Source: Christensenellaceae bacterium (lineage in GTDB: Bacteria; Bacillota; Clostridia; Christensenellales; Christensenellaceae). From it: 64,000 nucleotides of DNA. Every line of letters starts with the position of its first letter. Position 1 is the first letter of the stretch. The notes below the pieces were generated by a model. That model ran no database searches, was not told the origin of the DNA, and was given only the letters and a program-made list of their open reading frames with translations. Of the stretch, positions 33,799 to 41,959 are shown one piece after another. The DNA lies in contig AP025580.1 of the NCBI GenBank assembly GCA_022846035.1, positions 2,604,001-2,668,000 of the forward strand, read 5' to 3'. A program made the position numbers and the translations under genes.

Positions 33799-34317
33799 AT
33801 GCAATATCAGGATATTGATTCCCTTCCGCGCGAGAAACTGCTCGAGCTTTGTAAAATCTATGCCAAAAACTGGATCGCGCACGACGGCTGCTGGTTTTTA
33901 TCCATCGAGCAAAAATGCGGGATGAAAGAAGCGATGGAGCACGACGCCAACGCCTGGCGGCAATTTACTGTAGTAGAGGCAAAGCGTTTAAAGCAATTCC
34001 TGGACCTGCCGGAATATGCTGGCATAAGCGGGCTTGCCCAGGCGCTGCGGTTTCGTTTGCAGGCGACGCTTACCGATCCTGAGATCATCATAGACGGCAA
34101 CACCGTTACTTACCGCGCGCGCCATTGCCGCGTGCAGGATGCGCGCAGCCGCAAGGGGCTCGATTACTTTCCCTGCGCGCCGGTCGGCTTACAGGAATAT
34201 ACCTGGTTTGCCAAAACGATCGATCCGCGTTTTGAGACGGAAGTATTAAGCTGTCCGCCCGATATTACGGATGAAAACGCGCGCTGCGTATGGAAATTTA
34301 CACTCAAGGAAGACTAA
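33799..34317 (+). CDS. DUF6125 family protein
   Basis: A 172-residue soluble protein starting behind ACGGAGG. It opens with LPREKLLELCKIYAKNWIAHDGCWF and has several cysteines near the end (RHCRVQDARSRKGLDYFPCAP), resembling DUF6125 proteins that are frequent in Clostridia and archaea and of unknown function. Its stop overlaps the stop of the convergent macro-domain gene by three bases. Confidence 0.7.
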   Translation: MQYQDIDSLPREKLLELCKIYAKNWIAHDGCWFLSIEQKCGMKEAMEHDANAWRQFTVVEAKRLKQFLDLPEYAGISGLAQALRFRLQATLTDPEIIIDGNTVTYRARHCRVQDARSRKGLDYFPCAPVGLQEYTWFAKTIDPRFETEVLSCPPDITDENARCVWKFTLKED

Positions 34318-34829
34318 GCTTTTCTTATTTTTTCAAGCGCCTCATCGTAGGCGCTTTTTGTTTTGCCGTCAAAACAGACCATGACCGCCTCTTCAATGTC
34401 CGGATAGGCCGCAAGCATTTTACTGATCGCCGTCACGGCGATTTCCGCCGCCTGCCGCAGTGGAAAATGGTAAACGCCCGTACTGACAGACGGAAAAGCG
34501 ATTTTTTTCACGCCGTACTTATGCGCCAGCTCCATACAGCTTTCATAACAGCTTTGAAGCAGTTCTGCTTCGTGGTATCCGCCGCCGCGCCAAACAGGGC
34601 CGGGCGTATGAATCACATATTTAGCGGGCAGGCGGTATCCTTTTGTGATCTTCGCCTGTCCTGTTTTACATCCATGAAGCGCTGCGCATTCTTTGAGAAG
34701 CTCCGGTCCCGCCGCGCGGTGGATCGCCCCGTCCACGCCGCCTCCGCCCAGCAGCGTCTCGTTGGCTGCATTCACGATCGCATCGGCGCTGATTTGGGTG
34801 ATATTTCCCCTTATAACCTCGATTTTCAT
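34314..34829 (-). CDS. Macro domain protein (O-acetyl-ADP-ribose deacetylase-like)
   Basis: A 171-residue single macro domain. IVNAANETLLGGGGVDGAIHRAAG (two adjacent segments, residues about 20-43) is the ADP-ribose pocket with the catalytic Asn/Asp of the YmdB class, and SVSTGVYHFP (near 120) is the second loop. It probably hydrolyses O-acetyl-ADP-ribose or ADP-ribosyl groups. The ATG overlaps the stop of the ferredoxin-flavin protein gene (ATGA), so the pair is translationally coupled. Confidence 0.9.
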   Translation of the reverse strand: MKIEVIRGNITQISADAIVNAANETLLGGGGVDGAIHRAAGPELLKECAALHGCKTGQAKITKGYRLPAKYVIHTPGPVWRGGGYHEAELLQSCYESCMELAHKYGVKKIAFPSVSTGVYHFPLRQAAEIAVTAISKMLAAYPDIEEAVMVCFDGKTKSAYDEALEKIRKA

Positions 34830-35443
34830 AGTTCTTCCCTTTCCGGATAGCGGTCTATGGCCGTCACCGGACACGTCTCTGCGCATAGTCCGCAATGCAG
34901 GCAATGTTCCTGCCGGATCGTATACGGCGTTCCTGCCTCAATGCAGTTTTGCGGACATACCTCTGCGCACCGTCCGCACGAAATACATCCTGCAGTGATG
35001 TGGAACCCTTTCTTTTGTTCCTCCGGACGTCCCACGAAGAACGTTTGCCGAAAAATCGGCGTTTGTGCAAGATTGAAATATTCTCCCTGCCCTTCGAACA
35101 GGCAAAACACTTCCAATATGTTGCGGCTGTCGCCCGGATAAACATCGTTCATAGAAGGATTCTTTTCGAAAATCTGCGCCAAATAATCCTGCGATACCCG
35201 CCTTACCCTGCCGCGCAAGCTGACCATTTCCCAGTTTTTAGTCATGCCCGTAATGGCAACAAATTCCTGATTCAGCACCTGCTGGTAAAAATTCTTGCCC
35301 CGCGCCGTGAGAAAATACAGGCAATCGTCTTCCACCATCATCACGTCGATAATACGCACGTCCGGTCTGCCGTTTTCGTCCACCGTCGCGAACGCGCAGT
35401 CCTTTATTTCCCGCAGCACCCTTAAATACTCTTTTGTTTCCAT
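34826..35443 (-). CDS. Flavin split-barrel protein fused to a 2[4Fe-4S] ferredoxin domain
   Basis: A 205-residue protein with two parts. Residues 1-130 match the pyridoxamine-5'-phosphate oxidase-like FMN-binding split barrel (CAFATVDENGRPDVRIIDV; FLTARGKNFYQQV). Residues about 145-200 carry two clusters, CISCGRCAEVCP and CLHCGLCAETCP. Electron flow between ferredoxin-type clusters and flavin is implied; the substrate is unknown. It is the promoter-proximal gene of a pair with the macro-domain protein. Confidence 0.88.
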   Translation of the reverse strand: METKEYLRVLREIKDCAFATVDENGRPDVRIIDVMMVEDDCLYFLTARGKNFYQQVLNQEFVAITGMTKNWEMVSLRGRVRRVSQDYLAQIFEKNPSMNDVYPGDSRNILEVFCLFEGQGEYFNLAQTPIFRQTFFVGRPEEQKKGFHITAGCISCGRCAEVCPQNCIEAGTPYTIRQEHCLHCGLCAETCPVTAIDRYPEREEL

Positions 35444-35580
35444 AAAAACGCCCCCCTTTTAGTTCATATTCATTATAATAAATAAGCGCAGTTTGCGTCA
35501 AAATTTTTCTTGCTGAAAAATGTGCCGTACTATGGTAAAATAAACGCGTATCTTATTTTGAAACAAAGGAGTCTTTGATT

Positions 35581-36762
35581 ATGATAGTTGAGCCAAAGGT
35601 GAGAGGATTCATCTGCACGACCGCGCATCCCCAGGGTTGCCGCGAAAACGTCAGGCGGCAGATCGAATATGTAAAAGGAAAACCGAAAATGCCGGGCGTC
35701 AAAAACGTACTGGTGATCGGCTGCTCGACAGGTTACGGCCTTGCTTCGCGTATTGCCGCCGCATACCTGGGCGGGGCGGCCACCATCGGCGTGATGTTCG
35801 AGCGCAGCGCGAGCGGCAAACGCACGGCTTCCTCCGGATGGTACAACACGGCTGCTTTCGAAGAATTCGCGCATGCGGACGGCCTGTATGCAAAGACGAT
35901 CAACGGCGACGCTTTTTCAAAGGAAATCAAGGCGCAGACCGCGAAGCTCATCGAGCGGGATTTAGGCCAGGTCGATATGGTGGTATACAGCCTCGCATCC
36001 CCGCGCCGCACAGTCGCTGACGGGACGACCTATTCTTCCGTTCTGAAAACGACGGATACCGATTATACGAATAAATCCATCGACCTTACGACCCGAAAAA
36101 TATCCGAGGTCACAGTCACGCCCGCCACGGAACAGGAAATCGCCGATACCGTTAAGGTGATGGGCGGCGAGGACTGGAAAGACTGGATCGCCGCTCTGCA
36201 AAACGCCGGCGTGCTGGCGGACGGTGCGGTGACCGTCGCCTATTCTTATATCGGGCCGGAAATCACTTATCCCATGTATACAAACGGTTCCATCGGAAAG
36301 GCGAAAGAGCATTTATTCAGGACTTCGCAGGAAATCAACAAGGAGTTTTCCGGCGTTACCGCTTATATCTCCGTTAACAAGGGGCTGGTAACGCAGTCTT
36401 CTGCGGCAATCCCCATCGTTCCGCTTTATATCTCCATCCTTTACAAAGTAATGAAAGAAAAGGGCCTGCACGAGGGATGTATCGAGCAGATGTACCGCCT
36501 GTTCGCCGACCGGCTGCTCAAGGAGCAGGTTCCCACCGACGAGCGCGGCATGATCCGCCTGGACGATTGGGAGATGCGCGGCGACGTACAGGACGCGGTT
36601 GCAAAAGCATGGGAGCAAATCAACGACGACAATTTGGAACAGCTTGCGGATGTCGCCGGTTATTGGGATGATTTTTACCAGATGTTCGGCTTTCAGCTCG
36701 CGGATGTTGATTATGCCGCGGATGTGGAAACGGAAGTCAGTGTGCCGAGTATCGGCGAGTAA
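35581..36762 (+). CDS. fabV: FabV-type enoyl-ACP/trans-2-enoyl-CoA reductase
   Basis: A 393-residue enzyme that reduces the double bond of enoyl thioesters with NAD(P)H, in fatty acid synthesis (FabV) or butyryl-CoA formation (Ter). NVLVIGCSTGYGLASRIAA (near residue 40) is the dinucleotide site, and YSYIGPEITYPMYTNGSIGKAK carries the family's Tyr-x8-Lys catalytic pair (near residue 235). ATG at 35581 is preferred over an in-frame TTG because of the AAAGGAG box. Fourteen bases separate it from the aldolase gene, which suggests an operon. Confidence 0.92.
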   Translation: MIVEPKVRGFICTTAHPQGCRENVRRQIEYVKGKPKMPGVKNVLVIGCSTGYGLASRIAAAYLGGAATIGVMFERSASGKRTASSGWYNTAAFEEFAHADGLYAKTINGDAFSKEIKAQTAKLIERDLGQVDMVVYSLASPRRTVADGTTYSSVLKTTDTDYTNKSIDLTTRKISEVTVTPATEQEIADTVKVMGGEDWKDWIAALQNAGVLADGAVTVAYSYIGPEITYPMYTNGSIGKAKEHLFRTSQEINKEFSGVTAYISVNKGLVTQSSAAIPIVPLYISILYKVMKEKGLHEGCIEQMYRLFADRLLKEQVPTDERGMIRLDDWEMRGDVQDAVAKAWEQINDDNLEQLADVAGYWDDFYQMFGFQLADVDYAADVETEVSVPSIGE

Positions 36763-36776
36763 TAAAGGAGCGTATT

Positions 36777-37454
36777 ATGTTTGTACTAATCGACAATGCC
36801 AATATTGATGAGATACGGAAGCTTTACGACGGCTTTCCTTACGACGGGGTGACCACGAATCCATCTATTTTACTGAAAGAACACCAGAATATTTTCCGTG
36901 TTTTAAAGGAAATCCGGTCGTTCATTCCCAAGGAATCCATGCTGCATGCGCAGCTTATCTCGGATACTGCGGAAAAAATGGTGGAAGAGGCGCACTTCAT
37001 GCTGCGCGAGCTGGGCGACGACCTTTTCGTCAAGGTTCCGGTTACGCCTGAGGGCCTGCGCGCCATTCGCTTGCTGCGAAAGGAAGACATCAATATCACG
37101 GCGACCGTCGTCTATAACGCTATGCAGGCGTTCATGGCGGCAAAGGCGGGGGCGCGGTTTGCCGCTCCTTACATCAACCGGCTCGATAATATGGGGGCGG
37201 ACGGTATTCAGGTCGCCAAGGACATCCACGATATTTTCCGGATCCATAACATGGAAGCCCAGGTTCTTGCCGCAAGCTTCCGCAACTCGCACCAGGTGTT
37301 AAGCCTGTGCAAATACGGCATTGGCGCCATTACCGCAGGACCGGATGTGCTGCGTGCGCTTACCTATCACGACGCGACCATGTGCGCGGACGAGAACTTT
37401 GAACAGGATTTCCTGGCGCTCGTCAACGAAGTAGAGGGAACGCATCTCAAATAA
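36777..37454 (+). CDS. Transaldolase/fructose-6-phosphate aldolase-like protein (TalC type)
   Basis: A 225-residue class I aldolase of the small transaldolase family. DGVTTNPSILLKE (near residue 24) and LFVKVPVTPEGL (Schiff-base lysine, near residue 85) are diagnostic, as are TATVVYNAMQAFMAAKAGA and YINRLDNMGADG. It either transfers a dihydroxyacetone unit in the pentose phosphate pathway or cleaves fructose-6-phosphate; the two subgroups cannot be told apart by eye. AAAGGAG precedes the ATG. Confidence 0.9.
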   Translation: MFVLIDNANIDEIRKLYDGFPYDGVTTNPSILLKEHQNIFRVLKEIRSFIPKESMLHAQLISDTAEKMVEEAHFMLRELGDDLFVKVPVTPEGLRAIRLLRKEDINITATVVYNAMQAFMAAKAGARFAAPYINRLDNMGADGIQVAKDIHDIFRIHNMEAQVLAASFRNSHQVLSLCKYGIGAITAGPDVLRALTYHDATMCADENFEQDFLALVNEVEGTHLK

Positions 37455-37477
37455 TCTTCGATTCAAAAAGTAATCAA

Positions 37478-37508
37478 AAAGCCGGCACAAGGCGCGCCGG
37501 CTTTTTTC
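37478..37508. terminator. Terminator after the TalC-like gene
   Basis: AAAGCCGGC pairs with GCCGGCTTT across a short loop, followed by six T. It lies between convergent genes and the A-run on the other side may let it act on the lipoprotein gene. Confidence 0.88.
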
Positions 37509-38341
37509 TATTCTGTCTGGGCAACCGCTTGGTTGATGACGTATTCTATGCGGTTAAAGGTCACGCCTGCCTCTTTTAACTCCTCGGAAAGACCGAAAGC
37601 CAGTTCGGCGCTTCCCCCCGCCTCAATGGGCGTATCCGTTTGCTTCATCTGGGCGTATACGATCCCCGTATCGTCGGCAAACTTCACCGTAACGCTGAAC
37701 ATCCGGCATACCTGCTGCGCATTATTCTGTACGGTAAGCTTAATACCTTCCTCCGTCTGCTCGCTTTGAACATTTATTTGGTCGGTGATGTCGCTGTATT
37801 CATTCGCCGTCATAAAAACGTTTACGCTCGCGTCCATAGCCGGCGGCAGCTCGTCCGGTTTCTTCTCGATGGGGATCACGATGCTGCGTCCCGCGCCCAC
37901 CTGGTAAAATACGAGATCCTGTTTTTGCGACATATCCGGAGACGAGAGTTCCACCACCATCTTGGGGATAGCAATATCATTGGTATTTTTCACCTGTATG
38001 ATCATATTGTTACCGGCAATGATCGTTGAAGTGCATTCGACCCGTTCCCGATATTTTTCGATGGAATCCTGTACCTTGCGCTCATCATAGACCGCAGCCC
38101 CGCTGCTTTTTTGCGCCGCGTCCTCAGGAACGATTCCTTCGCGTATCAACTCACTGATTTCATCATCCGTAAGCGGCGATTCCCCACTGCTTTCCGAGGG
38201 CTCCTCCGGCGCGCTGGGAACGCTTTCCGAGGGCTTTGCCGAGGAAATGACCTGCACCTTGCCCGGCTCAGGCAGGGCGCATGCGCTCAGGGTATAAACA
38301 ATCATTAACATGCTCATCGACATGATCAATATCTTTTTCAT
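37508..38341 (-). CDS. Putative lipoprotein of unknown function
   Basis: A 277-residue secreted protein. A signal peptide with a long run of Met/Leu/Ile ends in the lipobox LSAC at about residue 21. A low-complexity Ser/Pro/Glu linker follows (about residues 33-58), then a beta-rich domain that may be Ig-like (NNMIIQVKNTNDIAIPKMVV; LTVQNNAQQVCRMFSVTVKF). I do not recognise the family. It should be anchored on the outer face of the membrane. Confidence 0.8.
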   Translation of the reverse strand: MKKILIMSMSMLMIVYTLSACALPEPGKVQVISSAKPSESVPSAPEEPSESSGESPLTDDEISELIREGIVPEDAAQKSSGAAVYDERKVQDSIEKYRERVECTSTIIAGNNMIIQVKNTNDIAIPKMVVELSSPDMSQKQDLVFYQVGAGRSIVIPIEKKPDELPPAMDASVNVFMTANEYSDITDQINVQSEQTEEGIKLTVQNNAQQVCRMFSVTVKFADDTGIVYAQMKQTDTPIEAGGSAELAFGLSEELKEAGVTFNRIEYVINQAVAQTE

Positions 38342-38518
38342 ATGCCGGTCTTTTTTAATCCTTATCTTCGTTTAGAATACTGCCATTATAGCAGACCCGC
38401 AAAAAAGGTGGGGGAAATCTGCGGAATATTAACAGATTGTTTACGGTTCCGCCACATATAGGGAGATTTTACATTGGATTGACGCGGCGAACGTTTGCTG
38501 TTAAAATAAATTGACATT
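38342..38518. other. Divergent intergenic stretch
   Basis: Apart from the fluoride-channel promoter at its right end, I see only an AT-rich stretch that should hold the leftward lipoprotein promoter. Confidence 0.5.
38479..38507 (+). promoter_or_regulatory. Promoter of the fluoride riboswitch-crcB transcript
   Basis: TTGACG at 38479-38484, a 17-base spacer and TAAAAT at 38502-38507; transcription should begin just before the aptamer. Confidence 0.85.
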
Positions 38519-38580
38519 AGGAATCGGGAATGAAGTTCTCCCGTGGGAAACCAGAACCGCTTTTATGCTGATGACTTCTG
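38519..38580 (+). promoter_or_regulatory. Fluoride riboswitch aptamer (crcB motif)
   Basis: The first stem reads GGGAATGAAGTTCTCCC with the conserved ATG and GTTC loop, then AGAACCGC and the conserved GCTGATGACTTCTGC end. These match the fluoride-responsive crcB RNA motif in order and spacing. Its 3' part is shared with the terminator that follows, so fluoride binding should prevent termination and switch on the fluoride channel gene. Confidence 0.93.
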
Positions 38581-38607
38581 CGCAACGCAGGAGCTGTCAG
38601 CTTTTTT
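38567..38607 (+). terminator. Riboswitch-controlled terminator
   Basis: GCTGATGACTTCTGCG pairs imperfectly with CGCAGGAGCTGTCAGC across CAA, followed by six T. The left arm is also the 3' end of the aptamer, which makes the two structures mutually exclusive. Confidence 0.9.
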
Positions 38608-38630
38608 ATTGAGGAAAGGAAACGAAATTT

Positions 38631-39020
38631 ATGGTTGAGTTTTTATTGGTTGGCGCAGGCGGCTTTATCGGCTGCTGCCTGCGTTTTTTGATCACCAAGC
38701 TGATATTGCCGCTACCCTTGCAGATGCCCCTGGCGACGCTTCTTTCGAATATCATCGCCGGTTTTCTGGTAGGTTTCATTACCGGTATGGAGAAGCAGAC
38801 GGCTTTCATCACTCCGCGCGCGAAGCTCTTCTTGACGACGGGCATGTTCGGCGGGCTTTCTACCTTTTCCACATTCAGCATGGAAACTGTTCATTTATTT
38901 TTGGCGGCGGATTATGTCCGCGCCTTTGGCAATATTGTTTTCAACCTCATTTTCAGCTTTCTCGGCGTTATCCTCGGCATGGCGGCGGCAAAGCTGCTGT
39001 TTAAAAGCGCCCCCGCCTGA
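38631..39020 (+). CDS. crcB: Fluoride-specific ion channel CrcB/FluC
   Basis: A 129-residue membrane protein with four hydrophobic segments. VGAGGFIGCCLRFLI at the N-terminus and TGMFGGLSTFSTFSMET (near residue 80) are the conserved channel motifs with the Phe-box residues. Dimers export F- passively. Placed directly after a fluoride riboswitch, which confirms the role. A single crcB gene here implies a homodimer unless another copy lies elsewhere. Confidence 0.96.
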   Translation: MVEFLLVGAGGFIGCCLRFLITKLILPLPLQMPLATLLSNIIAGFLVGFITGMEKQTAFITPRAKLFLTTGMFGGLSTFSTFSMETVHLFLAADYVRAFGNIVFNLIFSFLGVILGMAAAKLLFKSAPA

Positions 39021-39035
39021 GCGGCACGGATATAA

Positions 39036-39067
39036 GAAGACCGGCGGCTGTTCTCCGCCGGTCTTTT
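39036..39067. terminator. Terminator after crcB
   Basis: AGACCGGCGG pairs with CCGCCGGTCT across CTGTTCT, followed by TTTT. It lies between crcB and the convergent xylulokinase gene. Confidence 0.85.
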
Positions 39068-39082
39068 GGGTTACTTATTGCT

Positions 39083-40606
39083 TCAGATCCCTGCCAGTTT
39101 TTTGTACTCATCTTTCAGACAGCCGTAAAGGTCGTTATAAACTTCATAATATTTAGGGTATTCCCTCTGGTTTTCCGGAATCGGCGGGCAGACCTTGTCC
39201 GTTTTAATCGCTGCCGCGCAAGCCGCCGGCACATCTTCGTAAAGTCCTGCCCCCACCGCCGCGAGGATCGCCACTCCCAGCGCCGGACCTTCCTGGGAAA
39301 CTGTTGTCTTTACGTCGCAGCCATAAAGGTCCGCGAGCATTTGCCGCCATACCGGACTGTAGCTGCCGCCGCCGCAGGCCATCATTTCGTCGATTGTAAC
39401 GCCCATTTCCGCCAAAATATCCGCGCAGTTTTTAAGCGAATAGGAAACACCTTCCATGACTGCGCGTATCATGTCTTTTCTTGTATGGATGGCCGACAAT
39501 CCGAAAAACACACCGCGGCAATCAGGATCCAGATGCGGCGTACGTTCGCCCATCAGGTACGGCAGGTAAATCAGCTTGTTGCTCCCCACCGGCGAGAGCG
39601 CCGCATCTTTGTTCATCAGGTCGTACACCCCGATTCCCTGCTCCTTTGCCTGCGCGATATAATCCTTACAGAACTGATCGCGGAACCATTTGAGCGACAG
39701 TCCCGCTCCCTGCGTCACCCCCATGACATGCCAGCAGTCTGGCACCGCGCAGCAGAACGTGTGCACACGTCCTTTGGGGTCGATGGTGATTTTCGAGCTG
39801 TGCGCATATACGACGCCGCTTGTACCAATGGTGGTAAACGCGCGCCCGTCCTCCACGACGCCCGTACCGACGGCCGCGGCGGCGTTGTCTCCTGCGCCGC
39901 CGACAACGACCGTTTGCTCCGATAATCCCGTTTGCCGCGCGATCTGCGGCAGGATCGTTCCCGTGATCTCCGGCGATTCATAGACCTCCGCCAGCATGGA
40001 ACGGTCAATATCCAGTTTTTCAAGCACCTCGCCTGACCACTGCCGCGCCGGAACATCCAAAAGCTGCATGCCGCTCGCGTCCGAAACTTCGGTCGCATAT
40101 TTTCCGGTCAGGATAAAGCGGATATAATCCTTGGGAAGCAATATGTGCCGGCACCTTGCGTAATTTTCCGGTTCGTTGTTGCGCACCCATAAAATTTTCG
40201 AGGCGGTAAACCCTGTCAGCGCAGGATTGGCGGTGATTTCGATCAGTCGCTTTGCGCCCACCTTATTCGTGATTTCCTCGCATTCCTTTGCCGTGCGCTG
40301 GTCGCACCAGATGATGGACGGCCGGATGACTTCGTTTTGTTCATCGAGCATCACCAGCCCGTGCATCTGGCCCGACAGCCCGATACCGGCGATGTCTCCG
40401 CCCGCTACGCCCGACGTTTTGACCACGTCTCCGATCGTTTTCAGAACCGCGTCGCGCCAGTCCTCCGCCTTTTGTTCCGCCCATCCGTTTTGCGGCTGGT
40501 AAAGAGGATACTCCTGCGAGGATGACGCAACCACGCCAAAGTTTTCGTCAAAAAGCACCGTTTTTGTCGCTGACGTTCCAATATCGATCCCAATTAAATA
40601 TTTCAT
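39083..40606 (-). CDS. xylB: Xylulokinase-like FGGY sugar kinase
   Basis: A 507-residue FGGY kinase. GIDIGTSATKTVLFDEN is the N-terminal phosphate loop, GLSGQMHGLVMLDEQ (near 80) is characteristic of xylulokinases, and MACGGGSYSPVWRQMLADLYG the C-terminal motif. It probably phosphorylates D-xylulose or a related ketose such as ribulose. The start at 40606 follows GGAGGAATT. It lies 19 bases downstream of the LacI gene in the same direction, so it shares the LacI-controlled promoter. Confidence 0.9.
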   Translation of the reverse strand: MKYLIGIDIGTSATKTVLFDENFGVVASSSQEYPLYQPQNGWAEQKAEDWRDAVLKTIGDVVKTSGVAGGDIAGIGLSGQMHGLVMLDEQNEVIRPSIIWCDQRTAKECEEITNKVGAKRLIEITANPALTGFTASKILWVRNNEPENYARCRHILLPKDYIRFILTGKYATEVSDASGMQLLDVPARQWSGEVLEKLDIDRSMLAEVYESPEITGTILPQIARQTGLSEQTVVVGGAGDNAAAAVGTGVVEDGRAFTTIGTSGVVYAHSSKITIDPKGRVHTFCCAVPDCWHVMGVTQGAGLSLKWFRDQFCKDYIAQAKEQGIGVYDLMNKDAALSPVGSNKLIYLPYLMGERTPHLDPDCRGVFFGLSAIHTRKDMIRAVMEGVSYSLKNCADILAEMGVTIDEMMACGGGSYSPVWRQMLADLYGCDVKTTVSQEGPALGVAILAAVGAGLYEDVPAACAAAIKTDKVCPPIPENQREYPKYYEVYNDLYGCLKDEYKKLAGI

Positions 40607-40625
40607 ACAATTCCTCCGCTCCCTG

Positions 40626-41648
40626 TTATAGATTTTCCAGAATTTTGATCTCATTTTTTACAATAAACCGGTCTTTGTGTGGTTTATTGCCGCTTACTAC
40701 ATAATCAAACGCGATGTGCACGGATTTATTTCCCTGTGTAAACGGCTGTTGGCATATCGTCGCTTTGATCAGTCCCTTTTTCATCATTTCGACAGTGGAC
40801 GGGATCGCGTCAAAGCAGACAATGGTAATTTCCCCAGCCTTATTCATCGCTTCCACCGCGCGGCATACGCCATACGTTCCGGCGGCCGCCACAAACAGCG
40901 CCGTTATTCGCGGATACGCACATAACATCTGCCGCGCGGCCTCAAACGCGACTACGTCGTCGTCGTTCGTCTCCGCCATATCTACTATTTCCATCTGCGG
41001 ATACCTCTCCCGCATCACCGCGCGAAAGCCCTCTACGCGCTGGTTATGTCCGAGTATCTTTTTGGAACCGAGCAAGACGCCTACTTTGGCCTGTCCGCCG
41101 GTCAGAAGCCCCATCATGCCGCAGGCGGCGTTTCCGCCGCGCACATAATCGCTGCCTACATAGCAAAGCCGCTCGCAATTTTCAATATCGTTATTCATGG
41201 CGACAATGCCTGTTCCGCTTTCCTGCATTCCGCTTAAAAGCCGTGCGATCTTAAAATCGTTGATCGGGTTTAAAATAAGCGCGCTGACCCTATCTTTCAT
41301 TTCCGTGATCAGTTCAGCTTGCCGCGCAACGTTGTAGCCTTTCATCTGCTTTAGCAGCACACGCACGCCGTAATCCTTGAGTTCCTCTTCCGCCCGTGCG
41401 ATCCCGCGCAGGACTTCGTCAAAAAAGGGATTCTCCTCAGATGAGACGATCACGCCGATCAACGGCGCTTTTTTGCGCACCGCAAGCGCCTTTCCTGCCA
41501 GATTCGGTTTATATCCAAGCTGCTGCGCGACGGCGCGCACCCTTTCTTCTGTCTTTGGTTTTACTTTTCCCCTGTTATTGAGCACCCTATCCACGGTTCC
41601 CCGCGAAACACCGGATAACTCCGCTATCTGCTTGATCGTCGCCGACAT
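40626..41648 (-). CDS. LacI family regulator of the pentose/ketose locus
   Basis: A 340-residue protein with helix-turn-helix TIKQIAELSGVSRGTVDRVLN at the start and a ligand domain from about residue 60 (PLIGVIVSSEENPFFDEV). The binding domain looks like the ribose/rhamnose periplasmic-type subclass. The start at 41648 follows AAGGTG. It is divergent from the DUF4867/isomerase genes and upstream of the xylulokinase gene. Operators of the form TGTGC-N4-GCACA lie at both promoters. Confidence 0.92.
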   Translation of the reverse strand: MSATIKQIAELSGVSRGTVDRVLNNRGKVKPKTEERVRAVAQQLGYKPNLAGKALAVRKKAPLIGVIVSSEENPFFDEVLRGIARAEEELKDYGVRVLLKQMKGYNVARQAELITEMKDRVSALILNPINDFKIARLLSGMQESGTGIVAMNNDIENCERLCYVGSDYVRGGNAACGMMGLLTGGQAKVGVLLGSKKILGHNQRVEGFRAVMRERYPQMEIVDMAETNDDDVVAFEAARQMLCAYPRITALFVAAAGTYGVCRAVEAMNKAGEITIVCFDAIPSTVEMMKKGLIKATICQQPFTQGNKSVHIAFDYVVSGNKPHKDRFIVKNEIKILENL

Positions 41649-41677
41649 ATATACACCTTCTTGCGGCCGTTGTCTTT

Positions 41678-41691
41678 TGTGCCCATGCACA
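41678..41691. promoter_or_regulatory. LacI-type operator O1, in the lacI-xylB leader
   Basis: TGTGCCCATGCACA is an inverted repeat (TGTGC, four bases, GCACA). It lies about 15 bases past the -10 box of the leftward promoter and 30 bases before the lacI start, so binding should give autorepression. Confidence 0.75.
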
Positions 41692-41704
41692 CGACCTTGT
41701 TTTC

Positions 41705-41733
41705 ATCATACCGTCATCCCTCTTTTTCGTCAA
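41705..41733 (-). promoter_or_regulatory. Leftward promoter of lacI-xylB
   Basis: Read leftward, TTGACG (41728-41733) and TATGAT (41705-41710) have a 17-base spacer. Confidence 0.8.
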
Positions 41734-41844
41734 TCCATTTTTCATCCGCCGTCTGGCCAAATGTGCATTTTTTGTTTAAACGAAACCATTCTATAGCATT
41801 TTTTCAACCCTTTTATTTTTCTTGCGTTTTCCGTCATAAATCAT

Positions 41845-41873
41845 TTGACAAAGTATAGAAACAGTGTTATGTT
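41845..41873 (+). promoter_or_regulatory. Rightward promoter of the DUF4867-isomerase operon
   Basis: TTGACA at 41845-41850, a 17-base spacer and TATGTT at 41868-41873. Confidence 0.82.
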
Positions 41874-41882
41874 TATTTCATA

Positions 41883-41900
41883 AATGTGCTCGTGCACATT
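41883..41900. promoter_or_regulatory. LacI-type operator O2, at the DUF4867-isomerase promoter
   Basis: AATGTGCTCGTGCACATT has seven-base arms around a TCGT centre with the usual central CG. It begins ten bases after the -10 box, over the first transcribed bases, and matches O1 in its TGTGC-N4-GCACA core. Confidence 0.82.
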
Positions 41901-41959
41901 ACTTGAAAATGCACTTAAAAACTGATTTGGAATTAATTTCTACAGGAGTGAAAAATTGT

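Larger units (their letters stand above)
41649..41959. other. 311-bp divergent regulatory region of the sugar locus
   Basis: It contains two face-to-face promoters and two matching operators (listed separately), with a further half-site ATGTGCA at about 41761. No open reading frame in it looks real. Confidence 0.8.
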
